The notes below the pieces were generated by a model, which was not told where the DNA came from, did no database searches, and saw only the letters and a list, made by a program, of their open reading frames with translations. 64,000 nucleotides of DNA, from assembly GCF_016592155.1 (NCBI RefSeq), contig NZ_AP024237.1, positions 868,001 to 932,000 on the forward strand. Reading direction: 5' to 3'. Position numbers and translations under genes: made by a program. Position 1 is the stretch's first letter, and each line of letters begins with the position of its first letter. Source of the DNA: Mycobacterium heckeshornense. Lineage in GTDB: Bacteria > Actinomycetota > Actinomycetes > Mycobacteriales > Mycobacteriaceae. Of this stretch, positions 9,065 to 17,822 are shown piece after piece.

Positions 9065-10237
9065 ATGTCCACGCAAGCCACCAGCGTCTCGCTCTACCCC
9101 CCGGAAGGATATGGCGCGCCGAAGAATCGACGCGGCCATGCCGACCTCAGCAATGTGGGCCTGCCGGAGGGAACGGTGGTTTTCTCCGCGGACAACCACA
9201 TTTCGCTAGCCGAGGACATTTTTTACCAGCGCTTCCCTGACGAGCTCAAAGACAAGGCGCCGCGCATCTGGTATGAGGACGGCGCGTACCAACTCGGCCG
9301 CAAAGGCCAGTCGTTCCTGCCGGGCGATTTCAGCGCGGTGCTGATGCAATACGACGACCTCCCCGGCGCCGGAAGCACCAACATCGAGGCGCGCATCCAG
9401 GAGTTGCACGAAGACGGTGTCGACAAAGAATTGGCGTTCCCCAATGCCGTTTTGGCGCTTTTCCACTACCCGGACAAGCAAATTCGCGAGCTTGCCTTCC
9501 GGATCTATAACGAATACATTGCCGAGTTACAAGAGCGCTCGGGTGGCCACTTCTACGGCGCCGGCCTGATTAACTGGTGGGACCCTCAAGGTACCCGGCG
9601 CACACTCGCTGAGCTGAAGTCACTGGGCCTCAAGACATTCCTGTTGCCACTGAATCCCGGTAAGGACGACGAAGGCAACATTATCGACTATGCAAGCGAC
9701 ACCATGAGCCCGGTGTGGGACGAGATCGAGGACGCCGGCCTTCCGGTCACCCACCACATCGGCGAAACCCCCCCGAAAACCCCGTGCCAGTACAACAGCG
9801 TGGTCGTCGGCATGATGATTAATATCGACGGCTTCCGGGAGGCGTTCTCGAAATACATCTTTTCTGGGATCCTCGATCGCCATCCCAGGCTGCGTATCGG
9901 CTGGTTCGAAGGCGGAATCGCCTGGGTCCCTTGGGCTCTGCAAGACGCCGAGCACCTGGTGGCATCGTACCAACACATGTTCAACCGGCCTCTGGAGCAC
10001 GACGTGCGCTACTACTGGGACAACCACATGAGCGCGTCGTTCATGGTAGATCCGCTGGGGCTGGAGCTTATCGACCGCATCGGTGTGGACAAGGTGATGT
10101 GGTCTTCGGACTACCCGCACAACGAAAGCACCTATGGTTATTCGGAGAAGTCGCTAACCGCGGTCGTCGACGCCGTCGGGCCTGCGGCGGCCGCGCGGAT
10201 CGTCAGCGGCAACATCACTGAGTTCTTAGGTCTGTAA
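9065..10237 (+). CDS. Amidohydrolase-2 family TIM-barrel hydrolase/decarboxylase
   Basis: A 390-residue member of the metal-dependent amidohydrolase-related family (ACMSD/LigJ-like superfamily). The N-terminal DNH segment (FSADNHISLAED), a middle HHIGE and a C-terminal SSDYPHNE supply the conserved metal and catalytic residues. GGAGGG-like ribosome site (TTGGAGGGTC) precedes the ATG. Family members hydrolyse C-N or C-C bonds or decarboxylate ring-cleavage products. It follows the P450 by 68 bases and precedes the M24 gene by seven, so it belongs to the same transcription unit. Several paralogues occur further right in the window. Confidence 0.85.
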   Translation: MSTQATSVSLYPPEGYGAPKNRRGHADLSNVGLPEGTVVFSADNHISLAEDIFYQRFPDELKDKAPRIWYEDGAYQLGRKGQSFLPGDFSAVLMQYDDLPGAGSTNIEARIQELHEDGVDKELAFPNAVLALFHYPDKQIRELAFRIYNEYIAELQERSGGHFYGAGLINWWDPQGTRRTLAELKSLGLKTFLLPLNPGKDDEGNIIDYASDTMSPVWDEIEDAGLPVTHHIGETPPKTPCQYNSVVVGMMINIDGFREAFSKYIFSGILDRHPRLRIGWFEGGIAWVPWALQDAEHLVASYQHMFNRPLEHDVRYYWDNHMSASFMVDPLGLELIDRIGVDKVMWSSDYPHNESTYGYSEKSLTAVVDAVGPAAAARIVSGNITEFLGL

Positions 10238-10244
10238 GGCCACT

Positions 10245-11486
10245 ATGATGACGACGTCCGTTGCTGCACAACCGTCCTCGATCGAGATTCCGGAATCCCC
10301 GGATCTGGCTCGGATGCGTCGCGAGACCGGTGCGAGGCTGCGCGCAGCGATGTCCGAGCGCGGAGTCGACGCGCTGATCCTGCTCGGCAACAACAACGTC
10401 GTCTATGCCACTGGCGTGAGCTGGCCGTTGGGTGACGCCGGGCTGTCCTATGTCGAACGCCCGGTTGCGATAGTGATTGCCGACGACCCGTGGCCGCACC
10501 TGTTCCTGCCGTTCCGCGAGGGTGCCGCGTCGGAATCGGGGCTGCCCGCCGATCACGTGCACGGCCCCGTCTATCTGGAATTCGACGAGGGCGTCGAGCA
10601 TTTCGTTCGTGCTGTCGAGGACTTGATCCCAGCTGGGTCGGTCGTCGCGGTTGACGAGTTGACCGGTGCAATGCGCCGCGCGCATCCACAGCTGTTTCGG
10701 GCCGGCCGGCCGGCCGATGCCGCTCCGGTAATCGGAGCGGCCAAGGTTGTCAAGACTCGCGACGAACTGGCCTGCATCCGCCGCGCGTGTCGGATCACCG
10801 ACCAAGCGATGGTCGACGTCCAAGCTGCACTTGCACCGGGAATCCGGCAGATTGACTTGTCGGCCCGTTTCCTGCGCAAGGCATTCGAGCTGGGGGCGAT
10901 GGCGAGCATGCTTGAACCGATCTGGCAGATAATGCCGCAACGCAAAGCGGATGCAGTGTGGACCACCCACGGTGACTTGGCGCTGCCGCTGCTGACTACA
11001 GAGCGCAAGCTCGCCGAAGGCGACGTCTTGTGGACCGATGTCAGCATTACCTACGCCGGTTATTGCTCCGATTTCGGCCGCACCTGGATCGTGGGCTGTG
11101 AGCCCACGCCCCGTCAACAGGCGCAGTTCGACAAGTGGCGCGACATCATGGCGGCGGTGCTCGACGTGTTGCGCGCCGGCACCACCGCGGCGGAGCTGGG
11201 CCGGGCCGCGACGAAAGCCAACGGTGGGACTCGGCCCTGGCTTCCGCACTTTTACCTGGGACACGGCATTGGGGTGAACGCCGCCGAAACACCCATGATC
11301 GGAACCGATCTCGGCGACGAGTTCGACGAGAATTTCGTATTCGAGCCGGGCATGGTGCTGGTTTTGGAGCCGGTGGTGTGGGAGGACGGCACCGGCGGTT
11401 ACCGCAGCGAAGAGATCGTTGTCGTCACCGAGAAGGGCTGGCTTCAGTTGACCGACTATCCGTATTACCCGTATGGCCTGCGCTGA
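10245..11486 (+). CDS. M24-family metallopeptidase (Xaa-Pro dipeptidase/creatinase fold), catalytically intact
   Basis: A 413-residue protein with an N-terminal creatinase-like domain and a C-terminal pita-bread peptidase domain. The dinuclear metal ligands are present: Asp265 and Asp276 (spacing 11, in WTDVSITYAGYCSDFGRT), His340 in GHGIG, and two later Glu residues (LEPVVWEDG and RSEE). It could cleave an Xaa-Pro-like or other amide bond. Its last codons lie inside the first copy of the tandem repeat at 11473-11631. A degenerate homologue follows at 11632. Confidence 0.85.
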   Translation: MMTTSVAAQPSSIEIPESPDLARMRRETGARLRAAMSERGVDALILLGNNNVVYATGVSWPLGDAGLSYVERPVAIVIADDPWPHLFLPFREGAASESGLPADHVHGPVYLEFDEGVEHFVRAVEDLIPAGSVVAVDELTGAMRRAHPQLFRAGRPADAAPVIGAAKVVKTRDELACIRRACRITDQAMVDVQAALAPGIRQIDLSARFLRKAFELGAMASMLEPIWQIMPQRKADAVWTTHGDLALPLLTTERKLAEGDVLWTDVSITYAGYCSDFGRTWIVGCEPTPRQQAQFDKWRDIMAAVLDVLRAGTTAAELGRAATKANGGTRPWLPHFYLGHGIGVNAAETPMIGTDLGDEFDENFVFEPGMVLVLEPVVWEDGTGGYRSEEIVVVTEKGWLQLTDYPYYPYGLR

Positions 11487-11631
11487 CGACGATGCAGAGC
11501 GCAGCGATGAGGAGGAGTAGCGCCGATGGCCTGCGCTGACGACGATGCAGAGCGCAGCGATGAGGAGGAGTAGCGCCGATGGCCTGCGCTGACGACGATG
11601 CAGAGCGCAGCGATGAGGAGGAGTAGCGCCG
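11473..11631 (+). repeat. MIRU-type 53-bp tandem repeat, three copies
   Basis: Three perfect 53-bp units at 11473-11525, 11526-11578 and 11579-11631, then the first bases of a fourth that are the start of the next gene. The core (GACGACGATGCAGAG and CAGCGATGAGGAGGAG) is that of mycobacterial interspersed repetitive units, known to sit between genes of operons and to vary in copy number. Each unit holds an ATG, the 15-codon frame MACADDDAERSDEEE and TAG, and ends with a GAGGAGGAG ribosome site placed before the next ATG. The upstream M24 gene ends inside copy one, and copy three supplies the ribosome site of the downstream M24 gene. Confidence 0.92.
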
Positions 11632-12780
11632 ATGGCAACTGAGGTCCTGCCCGACGAGCGGGCGCTGCGCTTAGGGCGTCGCGAGCGTGCGTTCGCCCAA
11701 ATGGCCGACTACGACCTCGACGTCCTGGTGTTGGGCCGGCAGGCAAACGTTCGTTATGTGGCCGGCGCGCCGCAACTGTGGGTGGCCGGCACCCGGCCGT
11801 TCGGTCCGACCTGTGTGGTGGTCCGCGAAACCGGGGCGATCCACCTGCTCAGCACCTGGGACGAAGGTGTGCCTGATGACATTCCGCACGAGAACCTGTA
11901 CGGGATCGCGTGGAACCCGATGAACACCATTTCGGTGCTGCAACGCATCGAGGGTGCGTCGACTGCGAAACGTGTTGGCACTGATGCGCTTTCGCCGGCC
12001 TTCGCCCAACTGCTGCCGATGGCCTTTCCCAAGGCCGAGCTGGTCGACGGAGAGCTGGCCATGCGGGCTGCTCGCCGGATAAAGACACCAGAAGAGGTGG
12101 CTGCCCTGCGCGCGGCCATCAGCGTCGCCGAGGCAGGACTGGCTGCGGCGGTGGCGGAGTTGCGACCAGGCGTCAGCGAGAACATGTTGGCCGGAGTCTT
12201 GCTGGAGGCCATGGCCGCTGGCGGGGTGAGCACTCCCTCCACCCAGGACGTCGCATGGGTGACCTCGCCTGAGCACCCGTGGCGGCGGGGAAGCGACGAT
12301 GGGCGGGTGCGGCCCGGCGACCTGGTCGCCTTCTCCGCGGGCGTGCTCGGCGGCGGTTACACCGGCGAGGTCGGCCGGACCTGGCCGGTCGGCGAGCCCA
12401 AGTGCATCGAGGCTGTCGCCGCGCTGTATCGGCGCTGGGAGACGTTGTGGTGCAGGCTTATTGACGCATGCTGCCCGGATGCGCCGGCCAGTGACCTGCT
12501 GGCCGCCTACCAGGCATCGGGCGAGCCGTTACCACCCATGCCGGTGGCGCGGGGCTTGGGTATGGGCTTCGACCCGCCGGTGGTGTCACAGCACTTGCCG
12601 GCGACCGCCGGCGAGGAACGGCTAGAGCCCGGCATGGTGCTCGCGCTCACCGGCTATGTCTGGGAGGCCGGCGTCGGCGCGGTGTTCGGCCGCGACGCGG
12701 TGCTGATCACCGCCGATGGCCACGAGGTCTTGACGACCAGCCCGTCAGCACACAGAACGGTTGGTGCAGCCAATGGTTGA
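11632..12780 (+). CDS. M24-fold protein lacking metal ligands (probable pseudo-peptidase)
   Basis: A 382-residue protein with the same two-domain plan as the preceding M24 peptidase. At the ligand positions it differs: the Asp...Asp pair reads FSAGVLGGGYTGE (Ser and Glu), the GHGIG histidine region reads ARGLGMG, and the C-terminal glutamates read LTGYVWEAG and FGRDAV. The dinuclear metal site is therefore very unlikely. Metal-independent M24 members (creatinase) are known, so another chemistry is possible, as is a regulatory partner role to the intact neighbour. Translation starts at the ATG just after MIRU copy three and overlaps the enoyl-CoA hydratase gene by eight bases. Confidence 0.8.
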   Translation: MATEVLPDERALRLGRRERAFAQMADYDLDVLVLGRQANVRYVAGAPQLWVAGTRPFGPTCVVVRETGAIHLLSTWDEGVPDDIPHENLYGIAWNPMNTISVLQRIEGASTAKRVGTDALSPAFAQLLPMAFPKAELVDGELAMRAARRIKTPEEVAALRAAISVAEAGLAAAVAELRPGVSENMLAGVLLEAMAAGGVSTPSTQDVAWVTSPEHPWRRGSDDGRVRPGDLVAFSAGVLGGGYTGEVGRTWPVGEPKCIEAVAALYRRWETLWCRLIDACCPDAPASDLLAAYQASGEPLPPMPVARGLGMGFDPPVVSQHLPATAGEERLEPGMVLALTGYVWEAGVGAVFGRDAVLITADGHEVLTTSPSAHRTVGAANG

Positions 12781-13726
12781 CGCTCAACGGCCCGCTCCGG
12801 AAGAGATCATCCTTTACGCCAAGGATGCCGAAACCAAGATCGCGACGATCACCTTCAACCGGCCCGAATTCCTCAACGCCCCCACCGCAGCTGCGCGGCT
12901 GCGCTACGCCGATCTGCTGCGCGGCGTCACCGTCGATGACGACGTCAAAGTCGTGGTGATACGCGGTGTGGGTGATGACTTCGGCAGCGGCGCTGATCTT
13001 CCCGAGTTCATGGAAGGTCAAGATTCGCCCGAGTTCCGCCTTGCCGAGCTGCGGCTGGAGAACCAGGGTATCCGCTACCCGCCCAAAGGGTCATTTCGCC
13101 ACGGCGCCACCATCAGTGCCTGGTATGCCAATTCGCAGGCCGGCAACCGGCCGTTGCAGGAGCTGAAGAAAATTAGCATCGTCGAAGCCAAAGGCTATTG
13201 CTACGGCTGGCATTTCTACCAGGCAGCCGACGCCGACCTGGTGATCTCGTCCGACGACGCGCTGTTCGGGCATCCGTCTTTCCGGTACTACGGTTGGGGG
13301 CCCCGGATGTGGACGTGGATCCAGACTATGGGGCTGCGCAAGTTCCAGGAAATGGTGTTCACTGGCCGACCGTTCACCGCCGATGAGATGTACCAGTGCA
13401 ACTTCGTTAACAAGGTGGTGCCACGGGATCAGCTGGAAGCCGAAGTGCAGAAGTACGCGCTGGCATGTGCGCGTAATCGACCAACCGACACGGTTTTCAT
13501 GCAAAAGGTGTTCTTCGAAGTGGTCAAGCAATATCAGGGTGAGTACATGGGCAGCCTGCTGTCTGCGTTCTTCGAGTCGATGGGCGGCCACATTCACCAT
13601 GACGTCGACGACCTGGAAATGGGGGAGGCGATTGACCGGGGTCTCAACGACGCCGTTAAGGACAACGACAGCAAGTTCCCCCCTGAGTTCCGGCTTAGCA
13701 AATCCAGCCGCAAGAAGAACGGCTAG
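12773..13726 (+). CDS. Enoyl-CoA hydratase/isomerase family protein
   Basis: A 317-residue crotonase-fold protein, longer than the usual 260. The first oxyanion-hole segment reads FGSGADLPEFM; the second is in KGYCYGWHFYQAADADL. A long insertion (residues about 85-130) and a lysine-rich C-terminus are atypical. It would act on a CoA thioester (hydration, isomerisation or hydrolysis). I chose ATG 12773, which overlaps the preceding stop; TTG 12761 is an alternative. It precedes a CoA-transferase gene by three bases, consistent with activation and beta-oxidation steps in one operon. Confidence 0.82.
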   Translation: MVDAQRPAPEEIILYAKDAETKIATITFNRPEFLNAPTAAARLRYADLLRGVTVDDDVKVVVIRGVGDDFGSGADLPEFMEGQDSPEFRLAELRLENQGIRYPPKGSFRHGATISAWYANSQAGNRPLQELKKISIVEAKGYCYGWHFYQAADADLVISSDDALFGHPSFRYYGWGPRMWTWIQTMGLRKFQEMVFTGRPFTADEMYQCNFVNKVVPRDQLEAEVQKYALACARNRPTDTVFMQKVFFEVVKQYQGEYMGSLLSAFFESMGGHIHHDVDDLEMGEAIDRGLNDAVKDNDSKFPPEFRLSKSSRKKNG

Positions 13727-13729
13727 CGC

Positions 13730-16144
13730 GTGGAGCCGTTGAACGGGTACGTCGTCATCGACCTGTCCACCGGTATCGCCGGCGCCTACTGCACAAAGCT
13801 GCTCGCCGACGGCGGGGCACAGGTGATCAAAGTTGAACCTCCACAAGGAGATCCACTACGGCAGTGGTCGGCTTCCGGCAGCCGCATCCAAGCCGGCAGT
13901 GATGGAGCACTGTTCAGCTTCCTGGCCTGCTCCAAACACAGCGTCGTTGCCGATGCCGCCGCAGACGGCGATGTCGAGTTCGTTCAACGGTTGCTGTCAT
14001 CGGCCGACGCCGTGATATGGTCGCGAGGCTCTGCGATCGCCGAACACCCGTCGCTGGCGCCGACCGAAATCCATCGCGCCCACCCCCACTTGGTGGTCAC
14101 CGCGATCACACCGTTCGGGCTGGACGGTCCCTGGCATGACCGCGCCGCAACCGAATTCACGCTGCAGGCGTGGTCGGGCGGGATCGTCGCGCTCGGACGC
14201 GGATCTCCGGACCGGGCGCCGGTATTCGTCGGCGGCCAGGTCGGTGAATATCTCGCCGGAGCCTACGCCTGCGCAGCGACGCTGGCATTCCGCGGGCTCG
14301 GTGGCCGACTTGTCGACCTCTCCATGCTGGAAGCCCAAATCCTCGGCCTCACCTATCACCCGGTCACCTACTTCCAGATGCTCGGCCGACCGTGGCGAGA
14401 CGCCCGAAAGGTCACCGTGCCAGGTATCGCGCAGGCCAAAGACGGGCTGGTTGACCTCGGCTGCGGAACCGCTCAGCAGTGGTTCGATCTATGCGCAATG
14501 ACGGGCCACCAGGAGTGGATCGACGAAGATTCACCGCTGTCGATCACCGAACAGGCCAACGAGAAAGCCGACGACATCTACGCGTGGGTCCAAAGCCACA
14601 CTGTCGATGAAATCCGCGACCTGGCTACCGCATTCCGGATTCCCAACGCTCCTGTTGCCAATGGCGCCACCATCGCCGACCTGGACCACTTCCGCGCCCG
14701 GGGTTCCTTCGTGAGCAACCCGCGCGACGGGTTTCGCCAGCCCGGCCATCCATACCGGACGCGGCCCGCACTTCTTCGCCCGCCGCAACCGGCGCCACGG
14801 CTGGGTGAGCACACTGCGCAGTACCGCCAGTCGCCCCCGTCCGTCCGACGGTCGGCGCCTACACCCGACTCGGCTGACCGCTTGCCGTTCAGCGGATTAC
14901 GGGTGCTCGACCTGACGACCTATTGGGCTGGTCCCTGCTGCACGCATTTTCTGGCTCTGCTGGGCGCGGAGGTGATTCATGTGGAGTCCACCCGCAAACC
15001 AGATGGCACCAGGCTGATCGCCGGTATACCGATCACCGAAGATCAGTGGTGGGAAAAGTCACCGATCTTCTCGGCGCTTAACACCAACAAGAAGGGCTTG
15101 ACGCTCGATTTGCAAAGCGAACGCGGACGCGAACTGCTGAGCCGTTTGATCGCGACATCCGACGTTATCGTGGAAAACTTTACTCCCAGGGTGCTGGACC
15201 AGATAGGCGTGGATTTCGCTGCTGCCCAGGCGATCAGGCCGGATGTGATAATGCTCCGGATGCCCGGGTTCGGGCTCGACGGTCCCTGGCGCGACCAGCC
15301 TGCATTTGCCTACGTCATTGAAGCCGCCTCCGGATTGAGCTGGCTTACCGGCTATCCCGATCGGCCTCCCTATGAGCCGTACTCGATCGGCGATCCGAAT
15401 GCCGGCGTGCACGCCGTTAATGCGCTTCTGCTCGCGTTGGAGCACCGCCGTCGCACCGGGCAGGGAGTATTCGTCGAAGCAGCCATGGTCGACGCTGCGG
15501 TCAACATCGCCGCCGAGCAGGTTATCGAGTACAGTGCCTACGGCGCTCTACTGCAACGCGCCGGAAATCGGGGACCGTGGGCAGCTCCGCAGAACCTTTA
15601 CCGCACCGCCGATGTCGACGAGTTCGGTCGGCTCGACAGCTGGGTCGCGATCGCCGTCGCGACAGACCGGCAGTGGGAGGGCTTGTGCGAGGTGCTCGGA
15701 CGACCGCAATGGGCAATGGATCCCGCGCTGTCGACCATGGCGGGGCGACGCGAGCGCCACGACCTTATCGACGCGCATCTGGGGGCCTGGTGTCAGCAGC
15801 GCGCCGGCGACGAGATTGTCCGCTGTCTTTGGGACGCCGGTATCTCGGTGGCGAAGGTGATGCAGCCGCATCGGCAAACCGAGCTGTCACAGTTAGCGTT
15901 TCGCCACTTCTTCGAAGACGTCGGCCACCCGATCAATGCTCGGGTGGCACACAGCACGCTTCCGATGCGGCTGTCGCGCGGTCCGGAACGCTTCCATGTC
16001 CGTCCCGCGCCGCTGCTCGGCGAGCACAACCATGAGCTGCTCGCCGAACTCGGCGTGACACGCGAGGAGATCGCCGACCTGGAAGCCGACGGCGTGATCG
16101 GGCGGGCACCTGCCGGCTACGGCAAGAAAACCGCCACAGCATGA
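13730..16144 (+). CDS. Double-domain class III (CaiB/BaiF) CoA-transferase
   Basis: An 804-residue protein made of two complete CaiB/BaiF units joined by a Pro/Ser-rich linker near residues 350-380. Domain two begins near residue 385 with LPFSGLRVLDLTTYWAGP. The catalytic aspartate of class III CoA-transferases appears as Asp in domain two (IGDPNAG) but as Glu at the aligned place in domain one (VGEYLAG). Class III enzymes move CoA between acids and form interlocked dimers; a tandem fusion can build that dimer from one chain. It probably activates a carboxylic acid of this pathway for the neighbouring hydratase. Confidence 0.88.
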   Translation: MEPLNGYVVIDLSTGIAGAYCTKLLADGGAQVIKVEPPQGDPLRQWSASGSRIQAGSDGALFSFLACSKHSVVADAAADGDVEFVQRLLSSADAVIWSRGSAIAEHPSLAPTEIHRAHPHLVVTAITPFGLDGPWHDRAATEFTLQAWSGGIVALGRGSPDRAPVFVGGQVGEYLAGAYACAATLAFRGLGGRLVDLSMLEAQILGLTYHPVTYFQMLGRPWRDARKVTVPGIAQAKDGLVDLGCGTAQQWFDLCAMTGHQEWIDEDSPLSITEQANEKADDIYAWVQSHTVDEIRDLATAFRIPNAPVANGATIADLDHFRARGSFVSNPRDGFRQPGHPYRTRPALLRPPQPAPRLGEHTAQYRQSPPSVRRSAPTPDSADRLPFSGLRVLDLTTYWAGPCCTHFLALLGAEVIHVESTRKPDGTRLIAGIPITEDQWWEKSPIFSALNTNKKGLTLDLQSERGRELLSRLIATSDVIVENFTPRVLDQIGVDFAAAQAIRPDVIMLRMPGFGLDGPWRDQPAFAYVIEAASGLSWLTGYPDRPPYEPYSIGDPNAGVHAVNALLLALEHRRRTGQGVFVEAAMVDAAVNIAAEQVIEYSAYGALLQRAGNRGPWAAPQNLYRTADVDEFGRLDSWVAIAVATDRQWEGLCEVLGRPQWAMDPALSTMAGRRERHDLIDAHLGAWCQQRAGDEIVRCLWDAGISVAKVMQPHRQTELSQLAFRHFFEDVGHPINARVAHSTLPMRLSRGPERFHVRPAPLLGEHNHELLAELGVTREEIADLEADGVIGRAPAGYGKKTATA

Positions 16145-16156
16145 GATGGTAGCTCT

Positions 16157-16960
16157 GTGCCAATCAGCCCGTCTGATATCCAGCTGACCGGTCGTGTCGC
16201 CGTGGTGACCGGCGGGGGTGCCGGCATCGGCCGCGGTGTCGCGGCCGGCATGGCCGCTTTCGGCGCCACGGTGGCGATCTGGGAGCACGACGCTGACAGC
16301 TGCGCATCAGCCGCCGAGTCCATCGGCGCGCTGGGCATTACGACGGACGTCCGCGACGGCGAGCAGGTCGACGCCGCGCTGCAGCGCACGACCGCCGAAC
16401 TCGGTCCGGTGACAATCCTGGTCAACAACGCCGGCGGCACATTCTTCTCGTCGTTGCTCGACACCAGCGAAAACGGCTGGGACGCGCTGTATCGAGCGAA
16501 CTTGCGCCATGTGCTGCTCTGCACCCAACGGGTAGCGCGCCAGTTGGTTGCCGCCGGGCTACCGGGTAGCGTCGTCAACCTGACGTCCATCGAAGGTGTC
16601 CGGGCCGCACCGGGATTCGCTGCATATGCCGCGGCCAAAGCCGGGGTCATCAACTACACCAAGACTGCGGCGTTCGAGCTGGCGCCACACGGCATTCGCG
16701 TCAACGCGATCGCACCAGATGTCACGGTGACAGAGGGACTGACCAATCTCAGCTTCGGCGACCTTGACGCGATCGGCCACGCCATTCCGATGGGCCGCCC
16801 GGGTACCGTCGACGAAATCGCCAGCGTTGCTGTGTTTCTCGCATCCGACATGGCGAGCTACCTCACCGGAGAGACTCTGCATGTCGACGGCGGAACGCAT
16901 GCGGCCGGTGGCTGGTACCGCCACCCGCAGACCGGGCAGTTCCGATTCGGCCCAGGCTAG
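16157..16960 (+). CDS. Short-chain dehydrogenase/reductase (SDR)
   Basis: A 267-residue classical SDR starting at GTG 16157, 12 bases after the CoA-transferase. It has TGGGAGIGRG near residues 16-25, NNAGG, the catalytic YAAAKAGV and a C-terminal LTGETLHVDGGTHAAGGWYRHPQTG. The last part, ending in a GWYRHPQTG-type tail, is seen in a mycobacterial subgroup of SDRs. It likely oxidises a hydroxyacyl-CoA or alcohol intermediate and closes the rightward operon; the next gene is convergent, seven bases away. Confidence 0.85.
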   Translation: MPISPSDIQLTGRVAVVTGGGAGIGRGVAAGMAAFGATVAIWEHDADSCASAAESIGALGITTDVRDGEQVDAALQRTTAELGPVTILVNNAGGTFFSSLLDTSENGWDALYRANLRHVLLCTQRVARQLVAAGLPGSVVNLTSIEGVRAAPGFAAYAAAKAGVINYTKTAAFELAPHGIRVNAIAPDVTVTEGLTNLSFGDLDAIGHAIPMGRPGTVDEIASVAVFLASDMASYLTGETLHVDGGTHAAGGWYRHPQTGQFRFGPG

Positions 16961-16967
16961 CCGGGCA

Positions 16968-17795
16968 CTAGTGTTGCCATCCGTCGGCCTCTTGGTCGTC
17001 GAATGTTCGGTCGATGCGCTCGAACCTCCGACGGATGGGGGCTCGCGCGGCCTGATGCGGCAGGATGTAGAGCCGCCCAGCGTGCATCGCTTCGACGGTC
17101 AGACGAGCGACCTCGTCGGCGTCGAGGATCACATTCTCGCCCACGGCAACTTGTCGGGGATCTCGCGGCGTCGAAAGCGCTTCGTAGTCGGTGGTGCGGT
17201 TACGCGCGGAATCGGCGATGTTGGTTGCCACAAGCATCGGGCACAACACCGACACGCCGATGACGGCGGTCTTAACTTCGCGGGCAAGCGTCTCGGCGAG
17301 GGCGACGACGCCGTACTTTGCAACAGAATACGGCCCCAGGCCGACATTGGCCACCAGACCCGCAAAAGATGACGTGAATAGCAGATGGCCGCCTTCGCCC
17401 TGCTCGAGGAGCCTGGGCAGGAAAACCTCGACACCGTGAATGGGGCCCCAGAGGTCGACGTCGATCACCCATCGCCAGTCGTCGTGCGCCATCTGCACGA
17501 TCGGCCCGGCCACCGCGATCCCGGCATTGTTGCACACCGCATGCACACCGCGCAGGGGGCGGAACGCCTCGTCGGCAAGGTGATCAACCTCGTCCAGGCG
17601 CCGGACATCGCAGACCACGCCGTGTGCATCCAGTCCCTCACCGCGTAGCCGCGCGACGGCTTGTTCCAGAGCCGGTTCTTCCATGTCTCCAAGCACGATC
17701 CGGGCTCCGCGACGAGCGAGTTCGCGGGCCATGGCCAACCCGATTCCACTCGCGCCGCCGGTGATGACCGCGCCACGCCCGTCGAAGCTGTCCAT
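16968..17795 (-). CDS. Short-chain dehydrogenase/reductase (SDR)
   Basis: A 275-residue SDR: TGGASGIG near residues 13-20, NNAGIAVAG, catalytic YSVAKYGVV, and a C-terminus (ARAPIRRRFERIDRTF) typical of larger mycobacterial SDRs. It is on the minus strand, 27 bases downstream of the mycofactocin-coupled SDR at 17823, and probably cotranscribed with it and the P450 at 18691. The three would form a hydroxylation and alcohol-oxidation unit. Confidence 0.85.
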   Translation of the reverse strand: MDSFDGRGAVITGGASGIGLAMARELARRGARIVLGDMEEPALEQAVARLRGEGLDAHGVVCDVRRLDEVDHLADEAFRPLRGVHAVCNNAGIAVAGPIVQMAHDDWRWVIDVDLWGPIHGVEVFLPRLLEQGEGGHLLFTSSFAGLVANVGLGPYSVAKYGVVALAETLAREVKTAVIGVSVLCPMLVATNIADSARNRTTDYEALSTPRDPRQVAVGENVILDADEVARLTVEAMHAGRLYILPHQAARAPIRRRFERIDRTFDDQEADGWQH

Positions 17796-17822
17796 GGCGC
17801 GAAGCTTAGGCGCTGAACGTGA

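Noticed and set aside
7215..9065. A 616-codon open frame on the minus strand opposite the P450, ferredoxin and TetR genes
   Set aside because: It has no family motif, is composed of codon-shadow residues, and lies opposite three genes with clear motifs. Long antisense frames are usual in DNA of this GC content.
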